Shown piece by piece: positions 11,441 to 24,140 of a stretch of DNA of 64,000 nt. The notes beneath the pieces were generated by a model, which worked only from the letters and a program-made list of their open reading frames with translations, ran no database searches and was not told where the DNA came from. How positions within the stretch are numbered: position 1 is the first letter of the stretch; the number at the start of each line of letters is the position of its first letter. Source of the stretch: Albula goreensis (taxonomy: Eukaryota > Chordata > Actinopteri > Albuliformes > Albulidae). The DNA lies in NCBI GenBank assembly GCA_022829145.1, contig CM040753.1, forward strand, positions 8,660,884 through 8,724,883. The letters are read 5' to 3'. The translations under genes were made by a program, and so were the position numbers.

Positions 11441-12680
11441 TTCTAGAGTCTGTGCCTACTTAAAGGAGAACTACAAATAAATATAATTTGTCATTATATT
11501 TAAAAACATCGTAGGAGTTGAAAAAAGACAGGGAAAAGGGTGGCTGAAAGAAAGCTGAATCATTTTCCCTATAAATATAAAGCCTTTTCATAAATACATA
11601 CAAATCTGGAAGTAATTGCTCACATACAGTGGACAAGTTCATCTAATAAAGTGAACTGAACTCTGGCCGCCCTGTATTCTGAGTGATATTAGAGTCATAG
11701 CAGATTGTGAAAGGGCTGCATAAGTTGTGGGAGGCTAAGATGTGATTACAACATGGGGGCCAGTCAGGCCCCGGGCTCGGCCTGGTGGTGATAATTACCC
11801 AACTGCCACACTGGCGCCTTAGTTGGAGAATAGAAGTGAAATGACAGCTCCCTGCACATGTGGTGCTGTAGTTTCACAGCTTTTTATAACTCCAGGGTTC
11901 AGCCACTCCCTGTGTGTGTCTGAGACCCAGTCACCAGCGGACCTTCTCCCAGAGAGGGAGCTGCTGGGTGGGGCCATGTAAGGTGCAGGTGGCGTCAGCA
12001 CACAGGTGTGTTGGAGGGATGGTTAGATGGATAGGATGGAGCTGCTGCGTTAGTCCAGGCAGGGCCAAACGAAGCATCGAATGTGGATCTCGGTTCAGTC
12101 AACAAATTCGACAATTAAACACAAGTATTACTGCTTTTTCTTCACAAGGATTGGTGTGTTCATCAAGAACCAAGAACAACTCATAAAACAGAGTTTGTGA
12201 GAGTGAAAAAATAAACATTAGATTTCATTTGAAAGTTGAAGTTCAAATCAAGTTTAACTGTTTGAAAGTCAGTCAGTTTAAATCAAGTTCTGTTTGATAT
12301 CAGCCTTCTGTTTCCTATAATGTTACAGAGATCCTCAGATCACCTCTGTAGTCACTCAATTTTCTGAAATGATTCACTTGAACTATTTTCACTTTTTGTT
12401 GAAATTTCTCCAAGTCTCAAGCCTCAACATTAAACAGAAACCAAAGTGGTGGAAATTCCTGTTTGTATAACATTTTCCCATCAAAAAGAATCATTTCGCG
12501 CTGTCATATTTTTACGATATGCCTAAGTAATAGATATGAAATTGATGTTTTTTGGAAACCTGTGATGTTGGGCAACTATGAATGTGTTATGGTTTTACAT
12601 CTAATACATGTACTTTTCTGTGTAATTTGAACTCTATTTGACATTCATTGATTTCATTCAGGAAAACTCTGCTATTTGTC
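11441..12680. other. Non-coding sequence with a possible regulatory block
   Basis: At about 11680-11900 the sequence is complex with GGTGATAATTACCC near 11786 (a palindrome-like homeodomain site) and GCCCCGGGC near 11769. The rest is AT-rich without recognised features. Confidence 0.4.
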
Positions 12681-12973
12681 ATCATTGGTGTTTGGCAAGC
12701 AGACATCCCCGATATCAAAAGAGACTTCTCAGATGTGAAGTGCCTCTGAATACTTTGACCTGTCACTCCTTTCTAAACCTCATCACTCAGTGAAAGAGGT
12801 CCATGAATCCACATAACTCTGCTTCCATTTTTGAGGAAGACTGACTGACAGACGTTGGCCGGAATCCATGCTGAGTCACAGTCAGAAACTCTCTGTCGGA
12901 TCCCCCAGATCTTTCTTTAAAAAAAGCTTTTAGTCAAACACAGGACAGAGTCACAGTCTATCATGTTGACAGC
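12681..12973. promoter_or_regulatory. Candidate regulatory element (weak)
   Basis: High-complexity block with TACTTTGACCTGTCA (nuclear-receptor-like half-site) near 12753 and TGCTGAGTCACAGTC (AP-1/MARE-like) near 12870. Repeat-free. The function is not shown. Confidence 0.22.
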
Positions 12974-12995
12974 AAAAAAAAAAAAAAAAAAAAAA
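12974..12995. repeat. Poly(A) run
   Basis: About 22 A in a row, without adjacent retroposon sequence. Confidence 0.9.
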
Positions 12996-13560
12996 TCTGA
13001 GACACAGCGTCACCAAAAGCGTCTCTCGTGCATATCCGGCTCACAGAGAGAGAGAGAGAGAGATCTCCTCTTATGAAGATGTTCCGGAGACAGGAGACGG
13101 ATTCTGAAAATGTGTTTTTCAGAAAATATCCCTCGGAGCCACACAACAATAATTAACATCGTATAAAGTAGCGGAGCAGCGAGCAGCAGATGATAAGTCT
13201 GTCTAATGTCTGCTGAATGCAATTAATCTGGAATATTACCCATAGAGCACTGGCTTTCTTCGCAGTTATCTTAAAGCACTGTGATGAGCTCCCCTCTTGA
13301 TCCTTCGCCATGTAAGCATTAGGAGTATCTTTCCTCGACAAGCCAGCAAGGCGTGCTCTGAGAGTTGGTGTAGTGGAATATGCTTACTCTCGCGCTGACG
13401 CTGGCGCTGGCACGCGCCTTCTCTCTCAGGAAATCTCACAGGATACAAGTATCTTTGAGTAGCAGCGTTGCCTCCTTATAATCTCTGTAACTGATATGAC
13501 GACGTTTGCTGTGTTGAACGAGTCCCAAGACAACAATCGTGCATCTCCATGCTGGTTGTA
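12996..13560. promoter_or_regulatory. Candidate regulatory element with an internal (GA)n
   Basis: Contains (GA)9 at about 13046-13063 and, downstream, a complex stretch with AATGCAATTAATCTGGAATA near 13216 and a GACGCTGGCGCTGGCACGCG segment near 13397. Frames here are short and lack domains. The inference rests on composition and TAAT cores. Confidence 0.28.
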
Positions 13561-13609
13561 ACTGTATCCTTAGTGACAAATTGGCAGGCTTGACTAAGCT
13601 GCTGTATGG

Positions 13610-13682
13610 CATGTGTTCACTTCTCTCTCCCCCCTCCTTCCCTCCCCCCTCCCCTCTGCTTTCTCTCTCTTTTGTTCTCTTC
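13610..13682. repeat. Polypyrimidine tract with a minus-strand G-quadruplex motif
   Basis: Almost pure C/T on the + strand. C runs of 6, 3, 6 and 4 at 13629-13654, with loops of 5, 1 and 1, form a quadruplex motif on the minus strand. The arginine/glutamate/glycine-rich minus-strand frame is a by-product. Confidence 0.75.
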
Positions 13683-15185
13683 TTCATTCTTCTCATGCTG
13701 TCATTGAAAAGACGATGGTGGTTCAGCAAATACAGTGCTCGGTCGGCCTGAAATTCACATAATTTATCAATATTATCATTGTTCCATGCACAAAGATGTT
13801 CATCGCCCCCCCATCTCACCCCACCTCCAATTTTTCTGGTTTCTATTTTAAAGAAGAGGTTGAATGTGAGGAGAACAAATCCTTTTTAATGGTAATGATT
13901 CAGAATTGAGAGAGACTGGAATAGTACAGATCAGTTCAGATCAGCTCCATTCGGAGGATGAATGGAACCTAAAACAATGGCTTTATGCTTCTGCTGTTGT
14001 GAATTTATTCCTATTTTGTGTGCATTTGCCATCACCTCCAGTCATTATTTTTTTTACCTTTTACCTACCAGAGGAGGACTTCCTTAAGTTATTTCAATCA
14101 GTAGAATATTTAATTAAGATGTCTGAAACAGACACAGGTGTAAGGAATATATCTGTCTTAATAATGTGAAAAGACACAATTCTGTCTGCTACATTTCCCT
14201 TTTTCACTGGAGTACCAATATTGAATCAAGCTACTAACTATGTTATCATTTAAATTTCCATGAAAGTGATAGATTTTCACTCTTCATATAATTTTTGCAA
14301 AAAGCATTACTGAAATTTTAACAGAATGGCCTAACACTATATGTAAGTTGCTGAGAGCTCATTTCACTCCAGAATATGCATATATGAAACTAAATTAAAC
14401 ACATGAAACCCATGGCAAGTTTATGCCTGTACATTTCTGAATTAAATTCCAGACTCTTGGAAAGTTTTTTTTTTTAAGAATCGTACATAACTTTGGGTCC
14501 CTAAATCTTATTCAGTTGCTGGGTGTCAGGCAGGGTTTCTTAGTATTAAAAAGGAGGCAAATTGTTAAGATGGCCTTTCCTTGATTGTTTCTGATATGTA
14601 ACAGCAGTGAATTTTAAATGGGTGTTTTGGGTATGGCTTACACGACATAAAAGAAAGCCGTTTAGCCGTAGAAGGGACTTTAGTGAAATGGCAGGATGGC
14701 CTTTTCCTCAAAACGCCGCAAAATACTCTATTATCCTAACAAAGTTTAATACAAGTTATTACAGCACCTTGCCAAGATGTGGAATGGGGAAAGGTCACAT
14801 TTTAATAACTTTGTGCCCTGCAGTAACCGTGTTGGTTAGTCCTTGTAAAGACTACATCCATTCATGTGTGGCTGACCTATGCAGCGCCTTTCTAAAAAAG
14901 GACATGCTATTAGATGTGACCTTTGTGTCACGCATAGTGAAATTAGCTAATCAGAATGACTTCAAAGATACTTATGTGAGTCTGGTTTGGATTGATGGTA
15001 AGAGGTCTCAGTAAATATGAGGCTCATTTCCGAGAGGGATTTTTTTCCCCCTGTATACTCTGTGGTATTTCCATCATATTTAAGCATGTAACTACTCTAT
15101 ACTCTATAACTATGGGCTTTTTCCCTCCAACAATGGCAGCTGTAAACAAACCAGAGCAATTTGGAAAGTGAATGAGATTAAATGC
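13683..15185. other. Non-coding sequence
   Basis: A 135-codon frame at 14607-15014 (+) is the longest here. It has no signal peptide, domain or splice context and I do not accept it as a gene. No repeats stand out. Confidence 0.5.
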
Positions 15186-15245
<60 letters not shown>

Positions 15246-15249
15246 GGGG
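15186..15249. repeat. Compound (AT)n(GT)n microsatellite
   Basis: About 27 bp of AT followed by about 30 bp of GT and a 7-base G run. It abuts the inverted-repeat segment that starts at 15251. Confidence 0.95.
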
Positions 15250-15250
15250 C

Positions 15251-15382
15251 GATTCAATCAACATGTGTCCTTTTTTTATTTTCAATTGAATAAGAGTGTT
15301 ATTTTTTCTATGACAACAGATTAGCAAGTTCATTTTCATAATTGCTGAATTTGTCAAATTGGAGACAAATGGTGATTGAATC
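15251..15382. mobile_element. Possible MITE-like element with 10-bp terminal inverted repeats
   Basis: GATTCAATCA at 15251-15260 is perfectly complemented by TGATTGAATC at 15373-15382. The interior is AT-rich and non-coding. The same terminal motif bounds 9830-10037. The microsatellite directly at the left end may have hidden a target-site duplication. Confidence 0.45.
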
Positions 15383-15840
15383 CCAGCCGTTGGCATGTAA
15401 GCTGATACCCCCTCTGAAGGTGTGTTCATACACTCAACAGGATTACACATAAAGCGACGCATGTAAGGTAGGCTAGTTTTTCAGTTTCATACTGGTAGAG
15501 ACCCATAGGACTATCATTTATTTAATTCTCTCATAAAAAAAATAACTCATCCAGATTAAATATGTCAGCAATATGTCAGACTAGTCGTTTTACTATTAGT
15601 GGTGCTAACTGAGCAACAGCTTCTGTTTTGGTTCAAAAGTTAAAAAAAAATTTTTTTTTTTTTTTTTTTTGATGATGATGAATGAATGAATGATCATATG
15701 AATGATCTGTGTCCCTGCTTAACGATTTAACCAACATAACTATGTGCAATCAACAGCACTACTAGCTATTACAACCAATTTAATAGCTTAAAATGAACTC
15801 ATTAGAGATCTTTTATCAGTGGAAAAAAGTCTATTAAATG
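15383..15840. other. Non-coding sequence with an A/T run
   Basis: A run of A followed by about 20 T lies at 15641-15670, followed by GATGATGATGAATGAATGAATG. Nothing else is recognised. Confidence 0.6.
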
Positions 15841-16130
15841 TGGATGTGTGAAGAAACGCTGCAGAAGCTCATTTTCATCACACTGGTGACCTGAACAAAT
15901 CAGAAAAAATGCTTTCCAAGGAACAGGGTCAAGCATGACTGGCAAAACAGATTCCTTTCCCGGCACAAAATCTGAAGGCCTCTGCGGCATCACATTCCTG
16001 AAGTATGGGGACGAGCACAGCCTGCCGCCATTTATGTGCCGATTGTTTATTCACCATAATGTGTCCATCTGCTTTCTGTCCCCAACATGCTTCTGTCTCT
16101 CCAAAATGACTCTCAGTACAGATGAATAAA
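15841..16130. promoter_or_regulatory. Candidate regulatory element (inferred)
   Basis: A complex, repeat-free block with CpGs around 15960-16045 and GATTGTTTATTCACC (forkhead-like TGTTTAT) near 16042. Opposed frames of 64 and 69 codons cover it but neither looks like protein. Confidence 0.3.
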
Positions 16131-19100
16131 AAATACAACTCACTGTTTAATACTGCTTTTTATGGGAGAAGTGCATGCAGAAAGGAAACATGATTTACAT
16201 CCGCAATATACAAGCATTTTAGTCAACAAATATATTAAGAAATGAGAGGTGAAGAGGAATCCATTATCATGTGGCTCTGTAGCAAGCAATTGACAATCTA
16301 TTTAGAGACATACAAAGTAAATGGCATTTTCATTTTCTGTACCTATAGGCTCTGATAGCGGTTAAATAACAACACATTTCATTATGCAAATGAAAAAAAG
16401 TATCAGTTCCTGAGCTCGGTGGGGGATTTTTTTTCCTGATTGAACCGTTCTCTATCTGAAATGATTGCTGTTTTGCCTGATATTTTTTTTGTTCCTTTTT
16501 GGACTGGGTTAGGCCTAATGGCTTTCACATTTGTTTTAGTATATTTAATTTGCCACACAATAATGGAACTAAGAAGAAATGTTTTAAACATGAAATTGAC
16601 ATCGTAACTTTATTTACATTGCATCTGTTTTGTGGAAAAGGAACATGCCGGTACATTTGGAAAAAAAAAAAAAGAACAAGCGATATTTCTAATAAGAGGA
16701 AAGTTTCCGCTGTGTTTAATTTACTATGTTAAATCCCTTAAATCCAGCTGTATAGAAAATTTAACAAAGGATTGAGTAATCCCAAAGATACACCCCTACA
16801 GTAGCATATTAAGACTACATTTGCAAACTTGGAGAACCCTGGGAGTCTGAAATGTCCCAGGCAGTTCTAATAATAAGTCCATTAAGAAGCTTTCTAATTA
16901 GAGCATGGTGCATTCAGTGTTGTCTTCAGGCATACACTTAGTATGTGCGCTTTGTTTCAGGATGATGGCTGTAAATGGAGTTTGAGTAAATTAACGATCG
17001 TAACAAATGGCAATTGTCACATCATGCGCACTTTGCCTTGTGTGATGGTGCTTTATACTTTACGGCCATTCTCAAGAGGAAAGAAAAAGGTGACAGTGTT
17101 CCCATGAGGGTGGAGGGGAGTCCTGTAGGTGTGAGGTCCACTGTGATTGGCTGATTCATTTAGGCTGGGGGACCTTGAGGTGGACTTGTGTTATTGACAA
17201 AACAAGCACAGGAGGTAAACAACATAATGGAAACACAAAAGGAAAACAGTAATATATCAAGATAAACAGTGTCAAATCATGATGGCGTGAGCCAAACAAG
17301 GAAAAACTGCATCAGACGAGAACAGTCAGTGCGCTCAAAAGCAACCACAACACTGAATTTAAATTTCTATGACACATTCTGAACAAAAAGCTTCACAGAG
17401 CTTGTATTTATGATCTGGCTTTTGGAGACCCCTTTTAATGAATGTCAGTAGATATGCACAACAACATCATGACCCTGACACTGTAGAATTATGACCCTGG
17501 AATATAACGTCATCTAGGGGATCAGTTCTGTCTGTGATCATATCTATTTAAACATCCAAAATTCACTGAGCCTCATGAGGCATTTGGGAGAATAGAGTTG
17601 ATTTCCACCCCCACCTCTCAAAGAAGTACCCAACAGGAAAGCTCAAAGCTTGTGTAATTGCATGCCAAGAAGGAATGAAACTGTTCTGTGGCCAATGGAT
17701 GGACAAACTCATTATTTAATACATATCCATACATTGTTATTTGTTTCCATTGTTTTGTCTACCCCCTATACTTTTGCTGTATTGAAACTGAATATGGCGG
17801 CACCAGTCTTTAAGTGTGTGATATATGCTGTAGCAGAGTGTAAGTGACATATTTCATTACAATAACACAGTGCATTTTAAACATCCTATACTTTACTATT
17901 TGCCCGAGTAATGTAAAAAGTATAAATAGTCAGTCCACTATTGCACATTATCTTTTTCATCTGAAACCTATTTTACTCTAATGGTGTTCATTTAACTATG
18001 GGTCCTGCTTCCACATTACTGCTTACTTATACTCTGGTGTCTCATGGTCCTCTCCTCTCCCATAATTTCCAAGCCAATAGTGATTTAGAATGAAGGAAAC
18101 TGACATGCAATTTCACAGCCAGCCACACAACACATAAGCCGCTAGAGCACTAGTGGCTGGGGCACTGCTGAGCTTGCAGGAGGCGAGGTGGGGGCAGGGT
18201 GGGGAGAGTTACTATGAGCATGTGGCACAGCCACATGAAGAACCCCAAAGATGAAGGTCTCTAGTCCAAACTGTAAATTAGATGAGCGCCGTCGTCATGA
18301 CCTTGCCAGTTACTATCTCTGCCTGGATAGTCACCATGCCTTTGGGGCACTATAGGAAAACACTGTCTGGAGTTTGACCTAGCATAACCTAAAATGCTTA
18401 TAATTAATAGCTGAGTTAGAGTTGTAATGAATCTTTATTCGTTGGCCTGATGTGAGTTGGAAACGAGGATTGTTTATTGGATAGGGTTTCCTGGACTCGC
18501 CCTGTTATTTGCAGTGGAGCTGATGGGTCTAATCCCTCTGAACTTGACTTGGCATGTCACGGGGCTTCATTGGGATTATGAATACGCATCAGGAAGTGGC
18601 ACCTTTAGAGTTTGTTTGGTAGGTGCGTATATACAGTGTATGCATGTTAAGCATGGGTCTTTAGTTCACACATGATGTTTTTGTCAGGAGTTGTTCCATG
18701 TGTTCTTGTGAGCCTTGGGTTTAATCCCTACTCAGTATTGGTTACGTGTCAACCATTCATGTAGCATTCATGTAGCTTTCGGAACCTCCAGACGTCAAAG
18801 TAGATGGCATATTGACATTTTGTAAATGTAGGTTTCTCCATTTTTATTTTAAGTTGTATTTGCTCTCTCTTTTACCAATAAAATGTTGTAATTCTTGTCT
18901 AACTAAGCTTTGTCGTCTAAAAGCAGCAGGTATGTAGTATTGTTTTAATAGCAATATGTCCTTAACATATTCTGTTTGTACAGTGGTAAAATGATTGTCG
19001 AAACTAGATAAAAACACTGTGACAAAGCTGAAGAGTTATTACAATATAGCAGTCATATTGAGATTAAAGGGAACAAATATGGGGAGGATTAATGACTGTG

Positions 19101-20339
19101 TGTTCTGGAGAAATGGGAAGTGTGCTGTGGAAGTATTATGGAAAGCTCATATCTGTATACTCTGGTTTTATAATGGCCAGCATGAACAAGCTGAAATGAA
19201 AGCCTGCGGCCCTGAGGAGACAAGTAACTAATGTCTGGCTAAAGTTTTCAGCATACTGTACCTAATGAGCAATGATACGCACAAATCGTAAAAGTACTGG
19301 TAAACAATGATGTGATAGAGTACCTTTCTGAATATCTGCTTGATATATTCTAATAGTTTTGCATGGACAACAAATAACATACAAACTACTTTGTCATTGT
19401 TTATCATTGATATTAACAAAGCCTAATAACTGGTGTAGTAATAACAAAAAGTTGATAGTAGTTGATAGACCCTTCTTTCTCTAATTAGAGAGGGATACCA
19501 TGTTCCTTTTGGCTACCATTCGGATCAACATGTTCAGGTGGTCAAAGGAATTTTCATTTTCTGTAGTATGCTCACAAGATGGGTGATGCAAAAGCTAAAT
19601 GCAATGCCTTACTTCTGAGCTATATCTCATGTATCAGTAAAATGTTGTCTTTGGAGGCTCAGGTTAACATTTGTAGATTTACTACCCAATGTAGATTTAG
19701 CTTTCTGAAAGGCAATTTTCATTTCCTGCAGTGTACAATACCATTAAACGCAGAAAGTAAGAACATTAGGTATGTAACTTACAACTTCAGGCACTGCAAT
19801 CTTTTTGCCCAGCTAGTGAGCTATGTACCTAACTAGTTAACCACTTCTCATTGAGTTATGTAACTCTTGTAATTTTGTTGTTAAGTATGGTCACACTAGT
19901 AATCCATTGCAAAATAATCATCTGTGATCTGGACAGACCTTATTCCTGACTTTGAGTGAAGCTGCAAGACCCTGACCATAAGTGCCAGCAAAGAATGTTT
20001 TTGACCATAATTAATAACTTCATATTCTAATGCCAAACATTTTGATTATTTAAAATCAAGTCATTGATGGTGCAGTATATTGTCATCCTTGTGGGGTGGT
20101 TCATTCTAATTACAGTGAGCTGTACTGACCGGGGGAGTTTAAAGCATGGCCCCAGATCTAGTGACACCATTTTTCAGCATTAATTCATTCAACCCCACAT
20201 TTTCCTGCTGTATTTGAGCACATTTGTCACATTTGAAGCTCTGAAGGAGAAAATCTTCCCTTTGGGATGGCCCTACTTAAAGTCGATTCAGAAACAGTGT
20301 TTAATAATTTTCTCACGTAACATGTTGGTACAGTGCTCT
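16131..20339. other. Long non-coding stretch
   Basis: About 4.2 kb without a gene or a recognised mobile element. A perfect octamer ATGCAAAT lies at 16384-16391. A complex block with AAATTAACGATCGTAACAAA near 16990 might be regulatory. CATGACCCTGA-like words recur at 17468 and 17491. An isolated AATAAA near 18880 has no transcript context. Confidence 0.5.
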
Positions 20340-21260
20340 GATTATGTGATCTAATTATTTAGATGAGTGACTTACAGCCCGGATTGCCTGCTTTTAATCC
20401 AAATGCCACTCAGCATAACCTCACACATGTGTTTCAGTTGGGACAAGTTGGGAGTTTAATATATCATTAAAGGGTGATCTTGGGGAAAATAACATGCTCT
20501 GCCTCTGGGCATTTAAAACACCCTCAGCTGGTTTGTGTTAAATGTGCTGAGCAAGCTATATGTCCCCCGTAAATATAGCATTTTCAGTGAATTAAGTATT
20601 GGGCAGATGTTGTCTGTAGTATTAGGAACTGAATTACCTCAACGCTATTTAGATAATTTAGAAATTTTGGCTGGGTGTGTGTGTGTGGGTTTGCATGGGT
20701 ATGTGTGCATGCGTGTGCATGTGTCTTTATTTGAGTCCATGCAATTTGTTACACAATGTTCCATTAACTGAATTGTTTGTAAAGTTTTATAATATTTTAA
20801 TTCTTCCATAATCAAGTATTAAAGGTACATAATTTAACAGAACTGTGAATTAGGCAATTTGTGCTGGTGTGATCGTCTTATATAATTAAACCAGACAGCT
20901 GCTACAACATTCTGAATCAAACTTCAGCGCAGAGCTGTGATTTTAAAGCATCTATGCAATTCAGAGTAATTTTCCCTCCACATTTCTGATAAGCATGATG
21001 CGTTTTCCCCGGGAACGCATTCACAGTGACAGGTTGAAATGCATCTTTGGGAAGCCGTTGGGAAGTCATGGCATTATCTGAAAAGGTGGAGGTAAATGAG
21101 GACCTCCATTTTGTACCTGTGAAGTATGCTTACATGGTGTAGATGTGTCTGATAAAGCCAAAATCATAGCTCTAGATCAGGCTGGAAGAAAATAAATGCT
21201 GAAATTTCTAATGCAAAGGGGAAAAAGATTATGTTGCAACCTATTCATAATGATCAGCGT
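20340..21260. promoter_or_regulatory. Candidate regulatory region (weak, broad)
   Basis: High-complexity stretches at about 20340-20480 (GATCTAATTATTTAGATG, GCTTTTAATCC) and 20860-21120 (TATAATTAAACC, CAGAGTAATTTTCC, a CCCCGGGAACG centre), with an interrupted TG tract between them at about 20677-20725. Several TAAT/ATTA cores are present. No coding evidence. Confidence 0.25.
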
Positions 21261-21386
21261 CCTGTGATTCAGTCAATCCACATTCAATTATGGTGTGGCA
21301 CTGTGGTTATGTTCAGGGAGCATTCACAAAGTGGGTGAATGGGAAGTGGACTGTCTAAAAAGAAGCAATGTGGCTGCTTGCACCTG

Positions 21387-21389
<3 letters not shown>

Positions 21390-21428
<39 letters not shown>
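21390..21428. repeat. (GT)n microsatellite
   Basis: About 19 perfect GT units, followed by TATATATAGGATATA. Confidence 0.95.
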
Positions 21429-21431
<3 letters not shown>

Positions 21432-21556
21432 ATATAGGATATAACACCCAGTGGTATTCGCACAAAAGTGGTTGAAACAGCCTGTCTGCCTGTCCTCCCC
21501 CTTCAGTTTTCATTCCGATCCATCAGATCCATCCTTTGCCTCTCTGACATCCTGTC

Positions 21557-21577
21557 TTTTTTTTTTTTTTTTTTTTT
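21557..21577. repeat. Poly(T) run
   Basis: About 21 T in a row, without SINE or pseudogene sequence beside it. Confidence 0.9.
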
Positions 21578-21639
21578 AATGATCTCTCCCTGTGTTCCGC
21601 ATTTGGAGCCTGTGTCATGCTACCCTGCATCACAGACCC

Positions 21640-22080
21640 ACTAACAAATTACACGAAAGAGCCACTGGTTCGCCCCTTCTCTCAGCTGTCAGGTGGGGTT
21701 ACTGGAGCGTCCTCCTGGCCTCCATCCACAGCTGCCCCTTCAAGCTACAATGAACCCACCCCTGCCGCCCCCAGCCCCCAGAGATGATCAGCGCTCCCGA
21801 CGCTGTTCGCGGCCAACACCTGTCTGCCACCCCGGTGCAAGGTGGGCGCCACGCTTTCGCTCTTCCGTGGGCTCCTGTTTGATTTCCGGCATTGACACCG
21901 TTTCTCGCGGCAGTCCTTGATTCACCTTGAATATTCCTCCCCCGAGTAAGAATGAGCCTTCGGCAGGAACCCGCCGCTTGTTGAGACTGCGATGGCAGGC
22001 CTCCGCCGCCGCCGACCGTCCTGTTCCATCCAGTCCGGGAGATTGTCGGGGATTAATCTGAGGCATTAATCTGAAATGTA
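21640..22080. promoter_or_regulatory. CpG-rich patch with paired homeodomain sites
   Basis: By my hand count about 26 CpGs fall between 21788 and 22060, far more than in the flanks. C runs at 21755-21779 form a minus-strand quadruplex motif. At the 3' end ATTAATCTGA occurs twice (22052-22061 and 22065-22074), the first within GGGGATTAATC, an Otx/Pitx-like GGATTA site. Frames on both strands (75 and 92 codons) are composition-driven. It could be a CpG-island enhancer or an unannotated promoter. No TATA or exon was identified. Confidence 0.35.
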
Positions 22081-22356
22081 TTGCGCGAAATGAGCAGTGG
22101 TGACAGTATCTTGTTGGTTGTAACGTTTTTATGGGATGGGGACACGTTTTTCACAGCTGATAAATAGAGAGGCATGTGCTCCCTAATCTCCACATATCCA
22201 AGAGTCTTTCATCAGCGGTGCTTGAATTAAACAGTGCTGTCATGCTTTTGCCTTTAAACGCTCCTGGATTATGGTTTGTTTACATATATTCAGTCTCTTT
22301 TTGGTTTGCAGCTTCCATTAGAAACCCATTATTTTCATGTAAATGTGAATTTGCAG

Positions 22357-22494
22357 TAATAATAATCATCATCGTCATCATCATCACCATCATCGTCATC
22401 ATCATCATCATCATCATAATCTGTTATTGTGATGATGGTGGTTGTTATGCTTCTTCTTCTTCTTATTATTATTATTATTACTATTATTATTATT
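22357..22494. repeat. Compound triplet microsatellite
   Basis: (ATC)n with CGTCATC variants at 22357-22419, then after a short unique stretch (CTT)n and (ATT)n at 22450-22494. Isoleucine/tyrosine/serine-repeat frames are by-products. Confidence 0.95.
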
Positions 22495-23929
22495 CCTAAT
22501 TGATGATTAGTATTTCAATAATTTCAAGCTAAAACATTTAGAATTTGGAAATACATAGCAAGTAGGGCCTCAGCCACAATGAGGACTAAACCAGAATGTT
22601 TCTAAACTTAGCCATACAGCACAGCTTTATTTTTTCCCCTCGATTCTCGTCTGTCAGAAACATTGAGATGTCAGTTTATCTGCATCGTTACGCCGTAATG
22701 TACTGTGTGGCTCACTCTGACCTCAAAAGCACCGTGAAAGCCACCCCCTGCCAGTCCAGCATCGCGTTCAGAGGGTGAATGTACCCCGTCGCATCTTTGA
22801 TAGACCCTGCAAATGATATGCATTGCTTTTTCTCTTGGACTCAAGGCACTGGTCCACCCTGCAGGAACCTGTGTGAGGTTAGGGTCAGGGGGTCAAGGGT
22901 TGAGGGCCTTGAGGAGACCATTGTGGAGAGTGATAGATTTGCTTCCTGGATGCAGTGGATAGCCACACTGCTATGACAAGGAGAACAGTTTGTTACCATG
23001 GCTTTGGGAACATGTTCTCACCAGATCAGTAGAGAGTGGGGGGAATCAGGTGGAAGGGGGTCATGCTACTGTGCATCCACCTGCTATAAGGACCTAACAT
23101 CAAAGCTCCTCAAGGTATCTCATTCAATTCATATGGGTAAGACTCTGCCTTGTGTCACGTTGTGATCGCAAATTCAAAAATGGCATTATTAGGCCTACAA
23201 ACTTTGTGCATCATGCTTAGCTGGGGGTGGTAGAAACCACAATGCCATCACTTAAGGACACAAACATGGGAGTAATCCCAGCGGTTTATATATACAGGCC
23301 AGGAGAAGGGATGGGCCTGAGGGGACAATGCCCTCTCTGTGTGAAGACACAGGGGAGGTTTCCAGGCATGTCATCTGCTCTCACATTGTGATAAATGTTA
23401 CCGTGGTGCACTGATAAATGATAACCCTTACGAACTTGTAAAACACCAACTCACTTGCAAACCCCAATGTTTTAGCTGTCTTACGTTAAATTAATTAGTT
23501 AAAGCAGAATGGCCTTGCCCCTTTTTTCCTTTCTTTGTCACTTAGATTTATATATAAAAAGACTATCACACCTATCTAAAAACACATTCTTACCCTTGTG
23601 CAGAGGGAATAAAATGTGACGACATGCTGGCACGGTAGAATGTCTCCTTGAACCTTCAATACACAGGAAAATTGCATGGCTTTTAAAAGCGGTTTTAGTC
23701 TTGCAAAGACAAATTCGTGCTTTTAGAGTGTGCAGACAAAACTCTTTTCAGAGACCGCTTTTTACAACCCAGTACCAGCCATTTTCCAGGGAGCCTCCAG
23801 CTCACACAGCACATACAAAAAGACCTGCAGACCAAACATAGCAGGCTGGAGCTGGTATGGAGTGACAGTGAATCCTGTTCTTCCCCTGCGCAAGCTGCTG
23901 CTGTCTCTCTAGTTGCAGGTAGTAATTAC
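22495..23929. other. Non-coding sequence
   Basis: A complex stretch at about 22640-22800 with some CpGs may be regulatory. The remaining sequence shows no gene, RNA or mobile element that I recognise. Confidence 0.45.
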
Positions 23930-24140
23930 TGATTAAAGCCTCAGATCCAAAGACAAATGCAGTGTATAATCAGAAAGCAGATCTACTTTAGCACGGTTGA
24001 CAATGGATTGTAATTAACAAAGTAATTGGCGTGAGATGTCTAAGATTTCCTGAATTCTTCCCTCCCTCTGATGCACGGCGTTGCTTTTAATGATAGCTTA
24101 CTCCAAGCAGATTGCCCGTGTTCATGTATGAAACCAAAAA
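23930..24140. promoter_or_regulatory. Candidate regulatory element (inferred)
   Basis: Dense homeodomain-type cores: GGTAGTAATTACTGATTAAA near 23919-23938, TTGTAATTAACAAAGTAATT near 24008, and CTTTTAATGATAGC near 24085. High complexity and no repeats. This is one of the clearer enhancer-like textures, but conservation is untested. Confidence 0.35.

Noticed and set aside
14607-15014. 135-codon + strand frame
   Set aside because: No signal peptide, domain, splice context or codon bias; isolated in AT-rich sequence.
18870-18895. AATAAA polyadenylation signal
   Set aside because: Single hexamer in AT-rich DNA without any upstream exon.
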